In this document: positions 1 to 6,316 of the stretch, piece by piece
Layout: the number at the start of each line of letters is the position of its first letter
Position numbering within the stretch: the stretch's first letter is position 1
NCBI GenBank assembly: GCA_964598275.1
Contig: CAZRAZ010000025.1
Coordinates: 1-10,454 of the forward strand
From: JAHIEZ01 sp964598275
GTDB taxonomy: Bacteria; Patescibacteriota; Microgenomatia; UBA12405
Direction: 5' to 3'
DNA length: 10,454 bases
Notes under the pieces: generated by a model
The model's database searches: none
Told to the model about the DNA's origin: nothing
Seen by the model: the letters and a program-made list of their open reading frames with translations, nothing else
Position numbers and translations under genes: made by a program

Positions 1-864
1 GATCAATACACCGCCCTTTGGTTATCTCACTCTTCCGTCTCCGATTACCTTGTCTGTCCCCGCGCTTACTATCTCAAAAACGTTTACAAAGACCCCAAAA
101 CCAACCACAAGATTCAAACCATGTCTCCGCCTCTGGCCCTGGGCCAAGTCGTCCACCAGGTTTTAGAATCCCTGTCGGTTTTACCTTCCCCTAAGCGTTT
201 CATCCACCCCCTAATGGAAAAGTTTAATCAGGAATGGCAAAATGTTTCCGGTCTAAAAGGCGGTTTTTTTGATCTGGCCACCGAAAATAAATATAAAGAA
301 AGGGGAGAGCAGATGATCAAAAGAGTTATCGATCACCCCGGTCCTTTGGGCAAGCTAGCCGTCAAAATCGACGACGACCTGCCTCATTACTATCTCTCCG
401 AAAAAGACAATATTATTTTATGTGGCAAAATCGATTGGTTAGAATACTTGCCCGACGACAATTCGGTTCACATTATCGATTTTAAAACTTCCACCAGAGA
501 CGAAGACCCCGACTCTCTCCAACTGCCCATCTACCATCTTTTAGTAAAAAATTGTCAAAACCGCAAAGTTTCTCAAGTTAGTTATTGGTACCTAAATCGT
601 GATAACAATCTTACCTCAAAAAAATTACCCGATCTGAAAAAATCTCACCAAAAGGTTTTAAAAATCGGCCAAAAGATCAAACTGGCCCGCCAACTTAACA
701 GTTTCAAATGTCCCCAGGGGTCTAAAGGCTGTTACGCCTGTCGTGATTTTGAAGCCATTCTTGCTGGCAGGGCCGAGTTTATCGGTGTTGGTGGTTACGG
801 TCGCGATATTTATGTCCTGCCCAAAACTAAAATTGTTTCCAGTCAGTCGTCCACCTTACTTTAA
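1..864 (+). CDS. PD-(D/E)XK nuclease, RecB/AddB C-terminal type with Fe-S cysteines (5' end outside window)
   Basis: The frame is open from the left edge, so this is the C-terminal ~287 residues of a protein that begins upstream. The Met codon at 121 is internal, because the codons before it encode a typical family segment (SDYLVCPRAYYL). Numbering from the window edge, the RecB-family nuclease motifs appear in order: His52 in GQVVHQVLE, Asp145 in GKIDWLEY, Asp160-x-Lys162 in IIDFKTS, and the Q/Y motif LQLPIYHLL. One N-terminal cysteine (19) and three C-terminal cysteines (237, 244, 247; C-x6-C-x2-C) match the layout of the 4Fe-4S 'staple' of AddB and Cas4 nucleases, although the spacing differs slightly. 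The likely role is a metal-dependent DNA exonuclease in recombination or repair. No cas genes are visible here, so a Cas4 role is unsupported. Whether a helicase domain lies upstream cannot be seen. The stop is TAA, and the last 38 bases overlap the antisense M20 remnant. Confidence 0.88.
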   Translation, partial: DQYTALWLSHSSVSDYLVCPRAYYLKNVYKDPKTNHKIQTMSPPLALGQVVHQVLESLSVLPSPKRFIHPLMEKFNQEWQNVSGLKGGFFDLATENKYKERGEQMIKRVIDHPGPLGKLAVKIDDDLPHYYLSEKDNIILCGKIDWLEYLPDDNSVHIIDFKTSTRDEDPDSLQLPIYHLLVKNCQNRKVSQVSYWYLNRDNNLTSKKLPDLKKSHQKVLKIGQKIKLARQLNSFKCPQGSKGCYACRDFEAILAGRAEFIGVGGYGRDIYVLPKTKIVSSQSSTLL

Positions 865-1045
865 TCCTGATAACTTTCAATAATCCGGCCATATCCTGCC
901 ACTGCTTTTTCAACTGGCTTTTTTCTACATATTCATTATCACCATGTGCTTGTTTTATGTCTCCTGGTCCCAGTACCAGGCCTTTTTTATAGATTAACTC
1001 AATCACCATCAATTGCTTTGTCAATTCTTCCACTTCTATGGCCAT
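827..1045 (-). pseudogene. C-terminal remnant of an M20-family metallopeptidase (ArgE/DapE-like)
   Basis: The 72-codon frame contains LVLGPGDIKQAHGDNEYV followed by EKSQL. This closely resembles the C-terminal end of M20 peptidases, where GPG...AH carries the last metal-ligand histidine and the following Glu-Tyr-Val and Leu positions are conserved. Intact M20 enzymes have about 350-450 residues. Here the catalytic domain, the dimerisation domain and the other metal ligands are absent. Just upstream of the ATG the same frame meets TGA (1051-1049), then a GC-rich element, then the stop of the transporter gene, so there is no room for the rest of the enzyme. The tail runs antisense over the end of the nuclease gene. 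I read it as a decayed leftover of a deleted gene. A functional small protein is unlikely but not excluded. The M20 identity is from recognised motif similarity only. Confidence 0.6.
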
Positions 1046-1081
1046 TTCTCACTCTATCACTTTTACTGATTTCAGAACGTC

Positions 1082-1118
1082 TGCCCCGCACGCCTGTCCG
1101 CCTCTGGAGGAGCTGGGG
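1082..1118. repeat. GC-rich intergenic element between transporter stop and M20 remnant
   Basis: This block of about 37 bases is roughly three-quarters G+C in a much more AT-rich neighbourhood. It contains CCCCGCACGCCTGTCCGCC followed by TCTGGAGGAGCTGGGG, with flanking CCCC and GGGG and an internal CCTC/GAGG pair that could fold weakly. It abuts the stop codon of the transporter. Its wording resembles small dispersed palindromic repeats that I recall from Patescibacteria genomes, but no second copy lies in this window, so repeat status is inferred. It has no T-tract and is not a good intrinsic terminator. Confidence 0.4.
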
Positions 1119-2522
1119 TTATCCCAAAACATCCTTTATTGTCACTCCGCAAAATATCACCAAAAATACTATTACTATCATCATTACCCCCACCCTTAAC
1201 CTCGACGGTCTTAATTTTTTATCAAGCTCACTTGAATTTATCCACAGTATCAGTACCGCACAAACCAACATGGCCACCGCGTTTAAGCCCGCCGATATAG
1301 TCACCAACAGCAATGGTTCTGCCACCTGAAACATTACAATTCCTCCCGCCATCACAATTTCCAGCCACAAAAATCCATAATAATATTTTGCTAAGTCCGA
1401 AATTTTAAATTTCTTTTGATTAAAAATCACCAGATTTTCACTCATAATTCTGCTGGTAGCACTCAACACCGACAATTGTGTCGAGAACAACATTAGAAAA
1501 CAAATTAACAAAAACACTATTCCCACCACCGGTATTGTCCGGAGTCCAATTATTTTGGCCTCTTCAAACAAAAAGGCTAAACCCTGATGTTCTGTTCCTC
1601 CAAAAACAGTGCTGTAAGCCAGCATCGACAGCATCAAAATTGTTAGAAGCCCCGTCAACCAAAACACCAATCCGTGCTCAATATTAACCACCCTCCACCA
1701 GCCTTCAAATCTTTTTAAATTAATTTTATTGATGACAAATGTTTTTCCCTCTAGTTTCATTCTCTCTCTTTCTCCTGTTAGTAGACTTCTGATTTTACTG
1801 CCGTATTTTCCCATGCCATAGCCCTTTTCTTTAATATAATGAGACTGAACCAAATTTAGATTTCCACCTGCCCCCGAATAAGCAAAAGCCGCTAAAAAAC
1901 TTAACATCGGCAACCCTTTTGGCAGCCACCACCAGCCATCTCCCTTACCCACCAAGCCTTCGGCCAAGCTTTGCCAATCACTCATCTTTGCCAGTCCCAC
2001 TGCTAGGGCCAAAATCAACGGCACCCCCAAAAATATTAGCCGTTTTTGAATTGCTTCTTCTGTCTTATAAACCACCGGCCCCAAAGTCAATATTAGGCCA
2101 ATAATTAGCAACATAACCAAGCTGATTATCTTTACCTCTCCCCCCCAAATTTCGCTGGCAATTGTAGCCGACGACATTATTATCCCCGGCCACATCCAGG
2201 GAATTAAGGTCGACAAAATAAACCAAACTGCTACCCCTCGGCCAAATTTTCTGGCCATGCCCACCATCACGCTTTCCCCGTTTATCAATGCCCAGCGTTC
2301 TATCTCCATATTCAAAAAAAACTGAAAACTGATTCCCAGCATCGCTCCCCACAAAATTCCCAATCCCCAATTGGCTGTCAAATAAGGCCATAAGATCAGC
2401 TCTCCACTGCCCAATCCCAAACCCAACATCACAAAACTCGGCCCCAATATATTTTTCAATTTCAACACTCTCGGCATCCTTGCCCGACCCAATTTTTTTA
2501 TTTCCACCTCTATTTTTAACAC
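1119..2522 (-). CDS. NRAMP-like (Nramp-related) membrane transporter with atypical metal-site motifs
   Basis: This is a 467-residue polytopic membrane protein with about eleven hydrophobic segments. The N-terminal KNILGPSFVMLGLGLGSGEL and the following TM2-3 region fit the LeuT-fold NRAMP superfamily, which usually has about 400-550 residues. Classical Mn/Fe transporters have DPGN in TM1 and MPH in TM6. Here TM1 has GSGE (residues 38-41) and the TM6 position reads SGAGGNLNLVQSHYIKEKGY (216-235). This places it in the divergent NRAMP-related group, so its substrate cannot be assumed to be Mn or Fe. A basic cytoplasmic loop (about 235-275) follows TM6. The longest frame starts at GTG (2522). 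An in-frame ATG at 2477 (Met16, preceded by AAGG) would also keep the whole conserved region. The stop is TAA. The gene is divergent from the neighbouring glycosyltransferase, with a 43-bp gap. Confidence 0.8.
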   Translation of the reverse strand: MLKIEVEIKKLGRARMPRVLKLKNILGPSFVMLGLGLGSGELILWPYLTANWGLGILWGAMLGISFQFFLNMEIERWALINGESVMVGMARKFGRGVAVWFILSTLIPWMWPGIIMSSATIASEIWGGEVKIISLVMLLIIGLILTLGPVVYKTEEAIQKRLIFLGVPLILALAVGLAKMSDWQSLAEGLVGKGDGWWWLPKGLPMLSFLAAFAYSGAGGNLNLVQSHYIKEKGYGMGKYGSKIRSLLTGERERMKLEGKTFVINKINLKRFEGWWRVVNIEHGLVFWLTGLLTILMLSMLAYSTVFGGTEHQGLAFLFEEAKIIGLRTIPVVGIVFLLICFLMLFSTQLSVLSATSRIMSENLVIFNQKKFKISDLAKYYYGFLWLEIVMAGGIVMFQVAEPLLLVTISAGLNAVAMLVCAVLILWINSSELDKKLRPSRLRVGVMMIVIVFLVIFCGVTIKDVLG

Positions 2523-2549
2523 AAAAATCTTTCTTGTTTCTACTTTCGC

Positions 2550-2555
2550 TATAAT
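2550..2555 (+). promoter_or_regulatory. Promoter -10 box of the 2566 glycosyltransferase gene
   Basis: A consensus TATAAT lies in the 43-bp gap between the divergent genes, ten bases before the ATG. The expected start of transcription would leave a leader of only about 3 nt, so the mRNA is probably leaderless or nearly so. No clear -35 box or Shine-Dalgarno sequence is seen. Confidence 0.6.
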
Positions 2556-2565
2556 TTAAACAACG

Positions 2566-3912
2566 ATGATTTGCTTAAAACAACCCGCCGCCACCCTTTT
2601 GGCCCTCGTTTTTTTGACTGTCTTACTTTTTGTTTTCACTCTGCCTTTTAAAGAAAAAACCTATATCTTTGACTGGGATCAGTCAAATGATTATCAATCA
2701 GTGGCCAAAATTGTCTTGCAAAAAAAGCCCGCCTTAATCGGCCCTCGGGTTACCGGTGATACCGGTTTTTTTCTTTCCCCTTGGCACTATTATTTCCTTT
2801 TACCCTTTTTTATTATCACCAATGGCAGTTTATATATGGGTTTTTGGGCCAGCCTTTTTGTTCAGTTAATTCTCCTTATCGTTGTTTTTCTTCTATGCAA
2901 AAAATGGTTTGGTTTTTTTACCGCTTTTTTCAGCGCCCTTTTTTTTGCCACCCCTGTTTCTTTGCTGTCCTGGGGTTTTATGTACATTCCTTTATTGAGT
3001 TTGATTTTTCTCAATCTCTGTTTAAAAACATTCAATCGTCCTCAATTTTTCCCTCTGCTGTCTCTCTTTTTTGCTTTTGGCTGTAGCACTTATGCTGTTT
3101 TTTATGCCCTTGGTCTTCCTTTCCTTTTTCTTGCTATCAAGTTGCTTAAAAATGGTCAACTTCCGCCAAAAAAGCTTTTTCTCTCCTTCGTTTTACTTTT
3201 TGTTCCCTTCCTCCCGATATTAATTTTCGACCTTAGACACGACTTCCTAAACATCAAAAACGTCATTAATTTTTCCTCTAATCAGTTAAGCCGTCAGCCA
3301 TCTCCCTGGTATTTTTTAATTGTTTTTTATAGAGCTTTAGAAAACTCGTTTCTAAATAAATACATCCTTGCCGGGTGGTCCAGTCTGCTTGCCGTTTTTT
3401 GTCTTTCTCTTTTAGCCTTTGGCATCAACGTATTTGGCTCCCGTCATCGTTTGTTTATCTTTTTATGGATTTTTGCCCCCTTGCTGTTCCTTTCTTTTTT
3501 TCATGGCACCACTTCCGAATATTACTATGGCACGACTATCATTCTTCTCCCTATTCTTTTATCAAGGATTTTAACAAGAAAACTCTTTGGCAAAGCTTTT
3601 TTAATCATTTTCACTCTTTTCGTTATTTTTCTGCGCATCAAACAAGTCACTGCTGTCAACACTGGGGGCGTTACCCTTGCCGACAAAATCACTGTTGTCA
3701 ATAAACTAAACCAACTTAACACACTCTATTCTCTTTCTTACGATTTGGATGCCGGTTACAATGCCGGCTTCGACACTATTTTGTCAAAAATGGGAAAAAA
3801 CTTTTATGCCGACGGTTCTGCTCAACTCTATACCGTCACCTGTCGTCAATCAGGCCCAATTGGTGGCACCAAAATAGCCGATATTAACAATTTATCAATC
3901 TACAAAAGGTAA
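2566..3912 (+). CDS. GT-C fold membrane glycosyltransferase (family 39/PMT-like)
   Basis: This 448-residue protein has a basic/hydrophobic N-terminal anchor (about 8-27) and many further hydrophobic segments. The first outer loop carries the acidic motif FDWDQSNDYQ (35-44), then LIGPRVTGDTGFFLSPWHYY (57-76). That is the typical loop arrangement of GT-C/PMT-like proteins, whose acidic loop-1 residues bind metal or act as catalytic base. Such enzymes transfer sugars from polyprenyl-phosphate donors on the outer side of the membrane, to proteins, glycans or lipids. The actual donor and acceptor cannot be told from sequence. The C-terminal ~90 residues are soluble (LADKITVVNKLNQLNTLY onward), consistent with a small extracytoplasmic domain. 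The gene starts at an ATG just after a TATAAT box and converges with another GT-C gene 14 bp away. A terminator-like hairpin lies within the coding region at 2752-2772. Confidence 0.78.
   Translation: MICLKQPAATLLALVFLTVLLFVFTLPFKEKTYIFDWDQSNDYQSVAKIVLQKKPALIGPRVTGDTGFFLSPWHYYFLLPFFIITNGSLYMGFWASLFVQLILLIVVFLLCKKWFGFFTAFFSALFFATPVSLLSWGFMYIPLLSLIFLNLCLKTFNRPQFFPLLSLFFAFGCSTYAVFYALGLPFLFLAIKLLKNGQLPPKKLFLSFVLLFVPFLPILIFDLRHDFLNIKNVINFSSNQLSRQPSPWYFLIVFYRALENSFLNKYILAGWSSLLAVFCLSLLAFGINVFGSRHRLFIFLWIFAPLLFLSFFHGTTSEYYYGTTIILLPILLSRILTRKLFGKAFLIIFTLFVIFLRIKQVTAVNTGGVTLADKITVVNKLNQLNTLYSLSYDLDAGYNAGFDTILSKMGKNFYADGSAQLYTVTCRQSGPIGGTKIADINNLSIYKR
2752..2772 (+). other. Terminator-like hairpin plus T-run inside the glycosyltransferase gene
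   Basis: ACCGGT (2752-2757), loop GAT, ACCGGT (2761-2766), followed by seven Ts ending at 2772. ACCGGT is its own reverse complement, so the direct repeat also folds as a 6-bp stem. It has the form of a short intrinsic terminator but encodes the conserved T-G-D-T-G stretch, so protein constraint may fully explain it. Confidence 0.3.
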
Positions 3913-3926
3913 ACATCAACACAAAA

Positions 3927-5195
3927 TTATCGGTCTTTTCTCTGCCACTCCTGCCATTCCAACTGTCGAAAATCCATTGCTTTCGTTTTTTCATAACCCT
4001 CACTTTTTAATTTTGTCTCATAATCTAAGCCCACAATTTCAGCCGAGTAAGGGATCACTTCGATTATTTTTTCTGTCGGTTCTTCTCTTGCTAAATCTCT
4101 AACCCTTACTTCCGGTCGATAAAAAATCACCGGATCGCTTTTGTCCGCCAGCATCCACACTTCTTTTCCCAGGGTTTCAGTCAAACCCTGCCAATTTTCC
4201 CGATGAAATTGGGGTATCAGTAAATAAACCAGACTCCAACCCAAAAATCCCCAGACCAAATACTTTTTCTTTTTTAAACACAGCAACATTATTGGCGCCA
4301 AATACAAAAACCTAAAATACTGCAGCATCGGCATTTTAAAAGACATCAGCATTCCTAATCCTAAACTTATCAACCCCACTGTTAACCATCTCTTATTTTT
4401 CCTCCAATCAAAATTTAATGCCACTACCGCTGTCCAGCCTCCGGCCAACAGCCAATAAAGTTTTTTAGGAAAAAAACTAACCCTGCCGATACTAAATTTA
4501 ACCGGTATCAAAAGCATATTTTTTATATTTACTTTGCCCAAAGCTCCGCCCCAGCCGCTATTAGCCGCCAACATCTCTTTTGCTCCGGCCAATTGTGCCT
4601 GCAACAGTGGACTCAAGCCCAGTAATCCAATCATTAATCCTATGTTTGTCTGCCACACCAATTTATATTTCTTTTTTAAAAGCCAATAAATGGCCATTGC
4701 CCCCAAAAAAAATATCGATCCATAAAAACTGCCGATTGCCAACAAAGAAAACAAATTATAAAAGATAATATTTTTTCGCTTATTTTTTTTAATGATTTTT
4801 TCAAAATAATAAAACGTCGCCGTCAGGCACATTACTGTCAAACTGTACATTCTCACTTCCTGGCTGTAATAAATTAATAGGGGATTGACTGCTAATAGCC
4901 AGCCTGCTTCCCGCTTCATTTTGGCTGCTATGTAAACCGTCATTACTCCAAAAATCACCGAAGGCAGTCTCATGATTATCACTCCAAAACCAAAAAGTGA
5001 TCCCCAGGCCTTCAAAAAAAAGTAATACAAAAACGGGTGAAAATCATGAACCGAAAAATTCGACACTATTTCTCCCCAGCCAAAATTTTTAACCACGTTT
5101 ATCGAAATAGCCTCATCCAGCCACAGCGACTGATTGATAGCAATCAGTCGCAATCCCAAAGCCACTGCCAACATCAGCCATATTCCCTTTCTCAT
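3927..5195 (-). CDS. GT-C fold membrane glycosyltransferase (PMT_2-like, WLDE motif)
   Basis: This is a 422-residue polytopic membrane protein. After the first TM segment comes the loop-1 motif QSLWLDEAISI (22-32; Trp-Leu-Asp-Glu), then HDFHPFLYYFFLKAW (50-64) and NPLLIYYSQEVRMYSL (104-119). These are the recognisable signatures of PMT/ArnT-like glycosyltransferases, with the acidic pair in the first external loop expected to be catalytic or metal-binding. A soluble C-terminal stretch of about 85 residues follows the last TM. Its likely role is transfer of a sugar from polyprenyl-phosphate during cell-envelope glycosylation, with unknown substrate. The ATG at 5195 sits six bases after a TAAAAT box and begins with MRKGIW before the first TM, supporting this start. 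It is convergent with the other GT-C gene, yet the two do not look like a recent duplication: their motifs differ. Codons 15-24 contain a perfect 11-bp inverted repeat. Confidence 0.82.
   Translation of the reverse strand: MRKGIWLMLAVALGLRLIAINQSLWLDEAISINVVKNFGWGEIVSNFSVHDFHPFLYYFFLKAWGSLFGFGVIIMRLPSVIFGVMTVYIAAKMKREAGWLLAVNPLLIYYSQEVRMYSLTVMCLTATFYYFEKIIKKNKRKNIIFYNLFSLLAIGSFYGSIFFLGAMAIYWLLKKKYKLVWQTNIGLMIGLLGLSPLLQAQLAGAKEMLAANSGWGGALGKVNIKNMLLIPVKFSIGRVSFFPKKLYWLLAGGWTAVVALNFDWRKNKRWLTVGLISLGLGMLMSFKMPMLQYFRFLYLAPIMLLCLKKKKYLVWGFLGWSLVYLLIPQFHRENWQGLTETLGKEVWMLADKSDPVIFYRPEVRVRDLAREEPTEKIIEVIPYSAEIVGLDYETKLKSEGYEKTKAMDFRQLEWQEWQRKDR
5126..5151. repeat. Perfect 11-bp inverted repeat with 4-nt loop near the 5' end of a glycosyltransferase gene
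   Basis: The left arm GCGACTGATTG (5126-5136), loop ATAG and right arm CAATCAGTCGC (5141-5151) match without mismatch. It lies 44-69 bases downstream of the A of the start codon on the minus strand. There is no T-run after it on either strand, so it is not an intrinsic terminator. It could be an RNA hairpin affecting early translation or a palindromic protein-binding site. Chance under codon constraint is possible. Confidence 0.6.
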
Positions 5196-5201
5196 TTTCT
5201 T

Positions 5202-5207
5202 ATTTTA
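5202..5207 (-). promoter_or_regulatory. Promoter -10 box of the 5195 glycosyltransferase gene
   Basis: TAAAAT on the minus strand, separated from the ATG by six bases (AAGAAA). A TTTAGA hexamer 18 bp upstream is a possible weak -35 box. There is no Shine-Dalgarno sequence. It overlaps head-to-head with the DUF4349 promoter in a gap of only 35 bp. Confidence 0.5.
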
Positions 5208-5214
5208 CCCCTTA

Positions 5215-5223
5215 TGCTATATT
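5215..5223 (+). promoter_or_regulatory. Extended -10 promoter of the DUF4349 gene
   Basis: TGC-TATATT, an extended -10 element, followed by seven bases and the ATG at 5231. The predicted transcript would begin at or next to the start codon. The longer context TATGCTAT recurs upstream of rarA. Confidence 0.55.
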
Positions 5224-5230
5224 TATCTAA

Positions 5231-6130
5231 ATGTTCATCTGGCTCAAAAAACACTGGCAAACTCTGGCCATCGTCATTCTTGCCTTTTTCCTTGTTCGTG
5301 CTAACAACCCTCGTCTTTTAAACACAGCCGTTCCGCCTTTTTCCGGATCCTCTCGTCAAAACGATGAAATGCTTGCCCTTTCCGCCGATACCGCTTTTAG
5401 CTCAAAATCCTATCTACCAGTCAGTCAGGTTCCTCCTTCCGAAGATCCCAATCGCTTAATTATCACCGATACTTCTCTTTCTCTCCTGGTCAAAGACGTC
5501 GCCAACGCTATTACTGACATTCAGTCTGTCACTACTTCACTTGGCGGTTTTTTAGTTAACTCCTATCTTTCCAAACCCGAGTCTGCCGCCTCCGGCAATA
5601 TTTCCGTCCGTGTTCCCAGCGATAAAGTGCCTCAAGCCCTTTCTGCCTTCAAAAATTTTGCCGTCAAAGTTGTCTCCGAATCAGTCACCGGTTCCGATGT
5701 CACCGATGCCTACACCGATCTTTCCGCCCGCCTCGAAGTTTTAACCAAAACCAAAACCAAATTTGAACAAATTCTAGACCAGGCCGTCAAGGTCACCGAT
5801 CTTCTCGAAGTCCAGCGCGAGCTAACCTATCTTCAGTCTCAAATCGACAATCTCAAAGGTCAGCAAAAATATTATGAACAATCTGCCAAATTATCCAAAA
5901 TTACCGTCTATCTTTCCACCGATGAACTTTCTTTGCCCTACGCTCCCACCAACGCCTGGCGGCCGGTCGTTATTTTCAAAACCGCCGTCCGTTCTCTTAT
6001 TGGCTTTAGTCGCTTTCTTGGCACTACCCTTATTTGGCTGGCCGTTTATCTCCCCGCCATCATTCCGGTCATTCTCATCACCCGCTTTGTCAAAAAGAAA
6101 AAGCAGAATCGATCTAACCCCAGTTTATAA
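5231..6130 (+). CDS. DUF4349 domain-containing membrane protein
   Basis: This 299-residue protein has an N-terminal membrane anchor (about 9-23), a low-complexity Ser/Pro-rich linker (24-73), a DUF4349 domain (about 75-238) and a C-terminal TM segment (about 258-285) ending in the basic tail KKKKQNR. The domain begins RLIITDTSLSLLVKDV, includes GGFLVNSYLS and NISVRVPSDKV, continues with the conserved DVTDAYTDLSARLEVL stretch, then a coiled-coil-like helix (165-220, LLEVQRELTYLQSQIDNLKG), and closes with a beta strand (SKITVYLS). The domain probably faces outward, held at both ends by TM segments. Many DUF4349 proteins are lipoproteins, but no lipobox cysteine is present here. Function is unknown. 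The coiled coil suggests oligomerisation or a scaffold role. The start is fixed by the promoter seven bases upstream. The last 17 bases overlap an antisense small gene. Confidence 0.85.
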   Translation: MFIWLKKHWQTLAIVILAFFLVRANNPRLLNTAVPPFSGSSRQNDEMLALSADTAFSSKSYLPVSQVPPSEDPNRLIITDTSLSLLVKDVANAITDIQSVTTSLGGFLVNSYLSKPESAASGNISVRVPSDKVPQALSAFKNFAVKVVSESVTGSDVTDAYTDLSARLEVLTKTKTKFEQILDQAVKVTDLLEVQRELTYLQSQIDNLKGQQKYYEQSAKLSKITVYLSTDELSLPYAPTNAWRPVVIFKTAVRSLIGFSRFLGTTLIWLAVYLPAIIPVILITRFVKKKKQNRSNPSL

Positions 6131-6257
6131 TTCCCAAGCCGATAAGCCCGGTAATTAGAAGATACAGTCCCACCAGAGTTGATAATAATTTGGGGTTGGT
6201 CAATACCAAAAACCCAAACACCAGCGACAGCAGGGGATTTATATTTTTTAATAACAT
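6114..6257 (-). CDS. DUF3096-like small membrane protein (47 aa)
   Basis: A short frame, ATG at 6257 to TAG at 6114, encodes a 47-residue peptide with two hydrophobic segments. Its pattern INPLLSLVFGFLVL, then TNPKLLSTLVGLYLLITG, then LIGLGI closely matches DUF3096, a family of roughly 45-60-residue proteins with the consensus feel 'x-P-x-LALVxGILxLxxP-x-LLxxIVxxYLIxxGLxGL'. The family function is unknown, but small inner-membrane hairpins of this type are widespread. The codons are A/G-ending (TTA, CTG, TTG, GGA, ATA), as in the other minus-strand genes, which supports real coding. An extended -10 (TGT-TAAAAT) lies five bases before the ATG. The gene is divergent from rarA and overlaps the 3' end of the DUF4349 gene by 17 bases. 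It is easy to miss because it is below common length cut-offs. Confidence 0.75.
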   Translation of the reverse strand: MLLKNINPLLSLVFGFLVLTNPKLLSTLVGLYLLITGLIGLGIINWG

Positions 6258-6262
6258 TAACA

Positions 6263-6271
6263 ATTTTAACA
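6263..6271 (-). promoter_or_regulatory. Extended -10 promoter of the DUF3096-like gene
   Basis: TGT-TAAAAT on the minus strand, with five bases before the ATG at 6257. No Shine-Dalgarno sequence is present. It has the same layout as the neighbouring promoters. Confidence 0.5.
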
Positions 6272-6280
6272 CCTTTTACT

Positions 6281-6297
6281 TTCGGGACTTCTTCGGG
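6281..6297. promoter_or_regulatory. Tandem TTCGGG half-sites in the rarA/DUF3096 divergent promoter region
   Basis: TTCGGG occurs at 6281-6286 and again at 6292-6297, spaced 11 bp start to start, about one helical turn. They occupy the place where a -35 box of rarA would be, and no good -35 is seen there. They might be an operator or activator site, but this is only a guess from spacing. Confidence 0.25.
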
Positions 6298-6301
6298 TTT
6301 A

Positions 6302-6310
6302 TGCTATCAT
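6302..6310 (+). promoter_or_regulatory. Extended -10 promoter of rarA
   Basis: TGC-TATCAT followed by six bases and the ATG at 6317. This promoter position decides the start: longer in-frame readings upstream run through the promoter and lack RarA similarity. Confidence 0.55.
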
Positions 6311-6316
6311 AATCTC

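Noticed and set aside
1..864. Cas4 of a CRISPR system
   Set aside because: The nuclease motifs and cysteines would also fit AddB/RecB-type proteins, and there is no cas gene or repeat array in the window.
1049..1051. Possible UGA recoding (as in Gracilibacteria/SR1), because an in-frame TGA interrupts the M20 remnant and none of the ten visible stop codons is TGA
   Set aside because: All long genes are free of internal TGA and encode glycine with GGN. With only ten stops (six TAA, four TAG), absence of TGA is weak evidence. A decayed gene explains the single TGA.
946..1329. 127-codon plus-strand frame over the transporter end
   Set aside because: It is antisense to the well-supported NRAMP-like gene and the M20 remnant, and its peptide shows no family pattern.
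3913..3926. Bidirectional terminator between the two convergent glycosyltransferase genes
   Set aside because: The 14-bp gap holds no GC-rich stem. Only a weak AAAAG/CTTTT pair spans it.
6179..6316. N-terminal extension of RarA upstream of 6317
   Set aside because: The extension reads through the rarA promoter and the antisense DUF3096-like gene. RarA's conserved start MPLADDLRP is at 6317.
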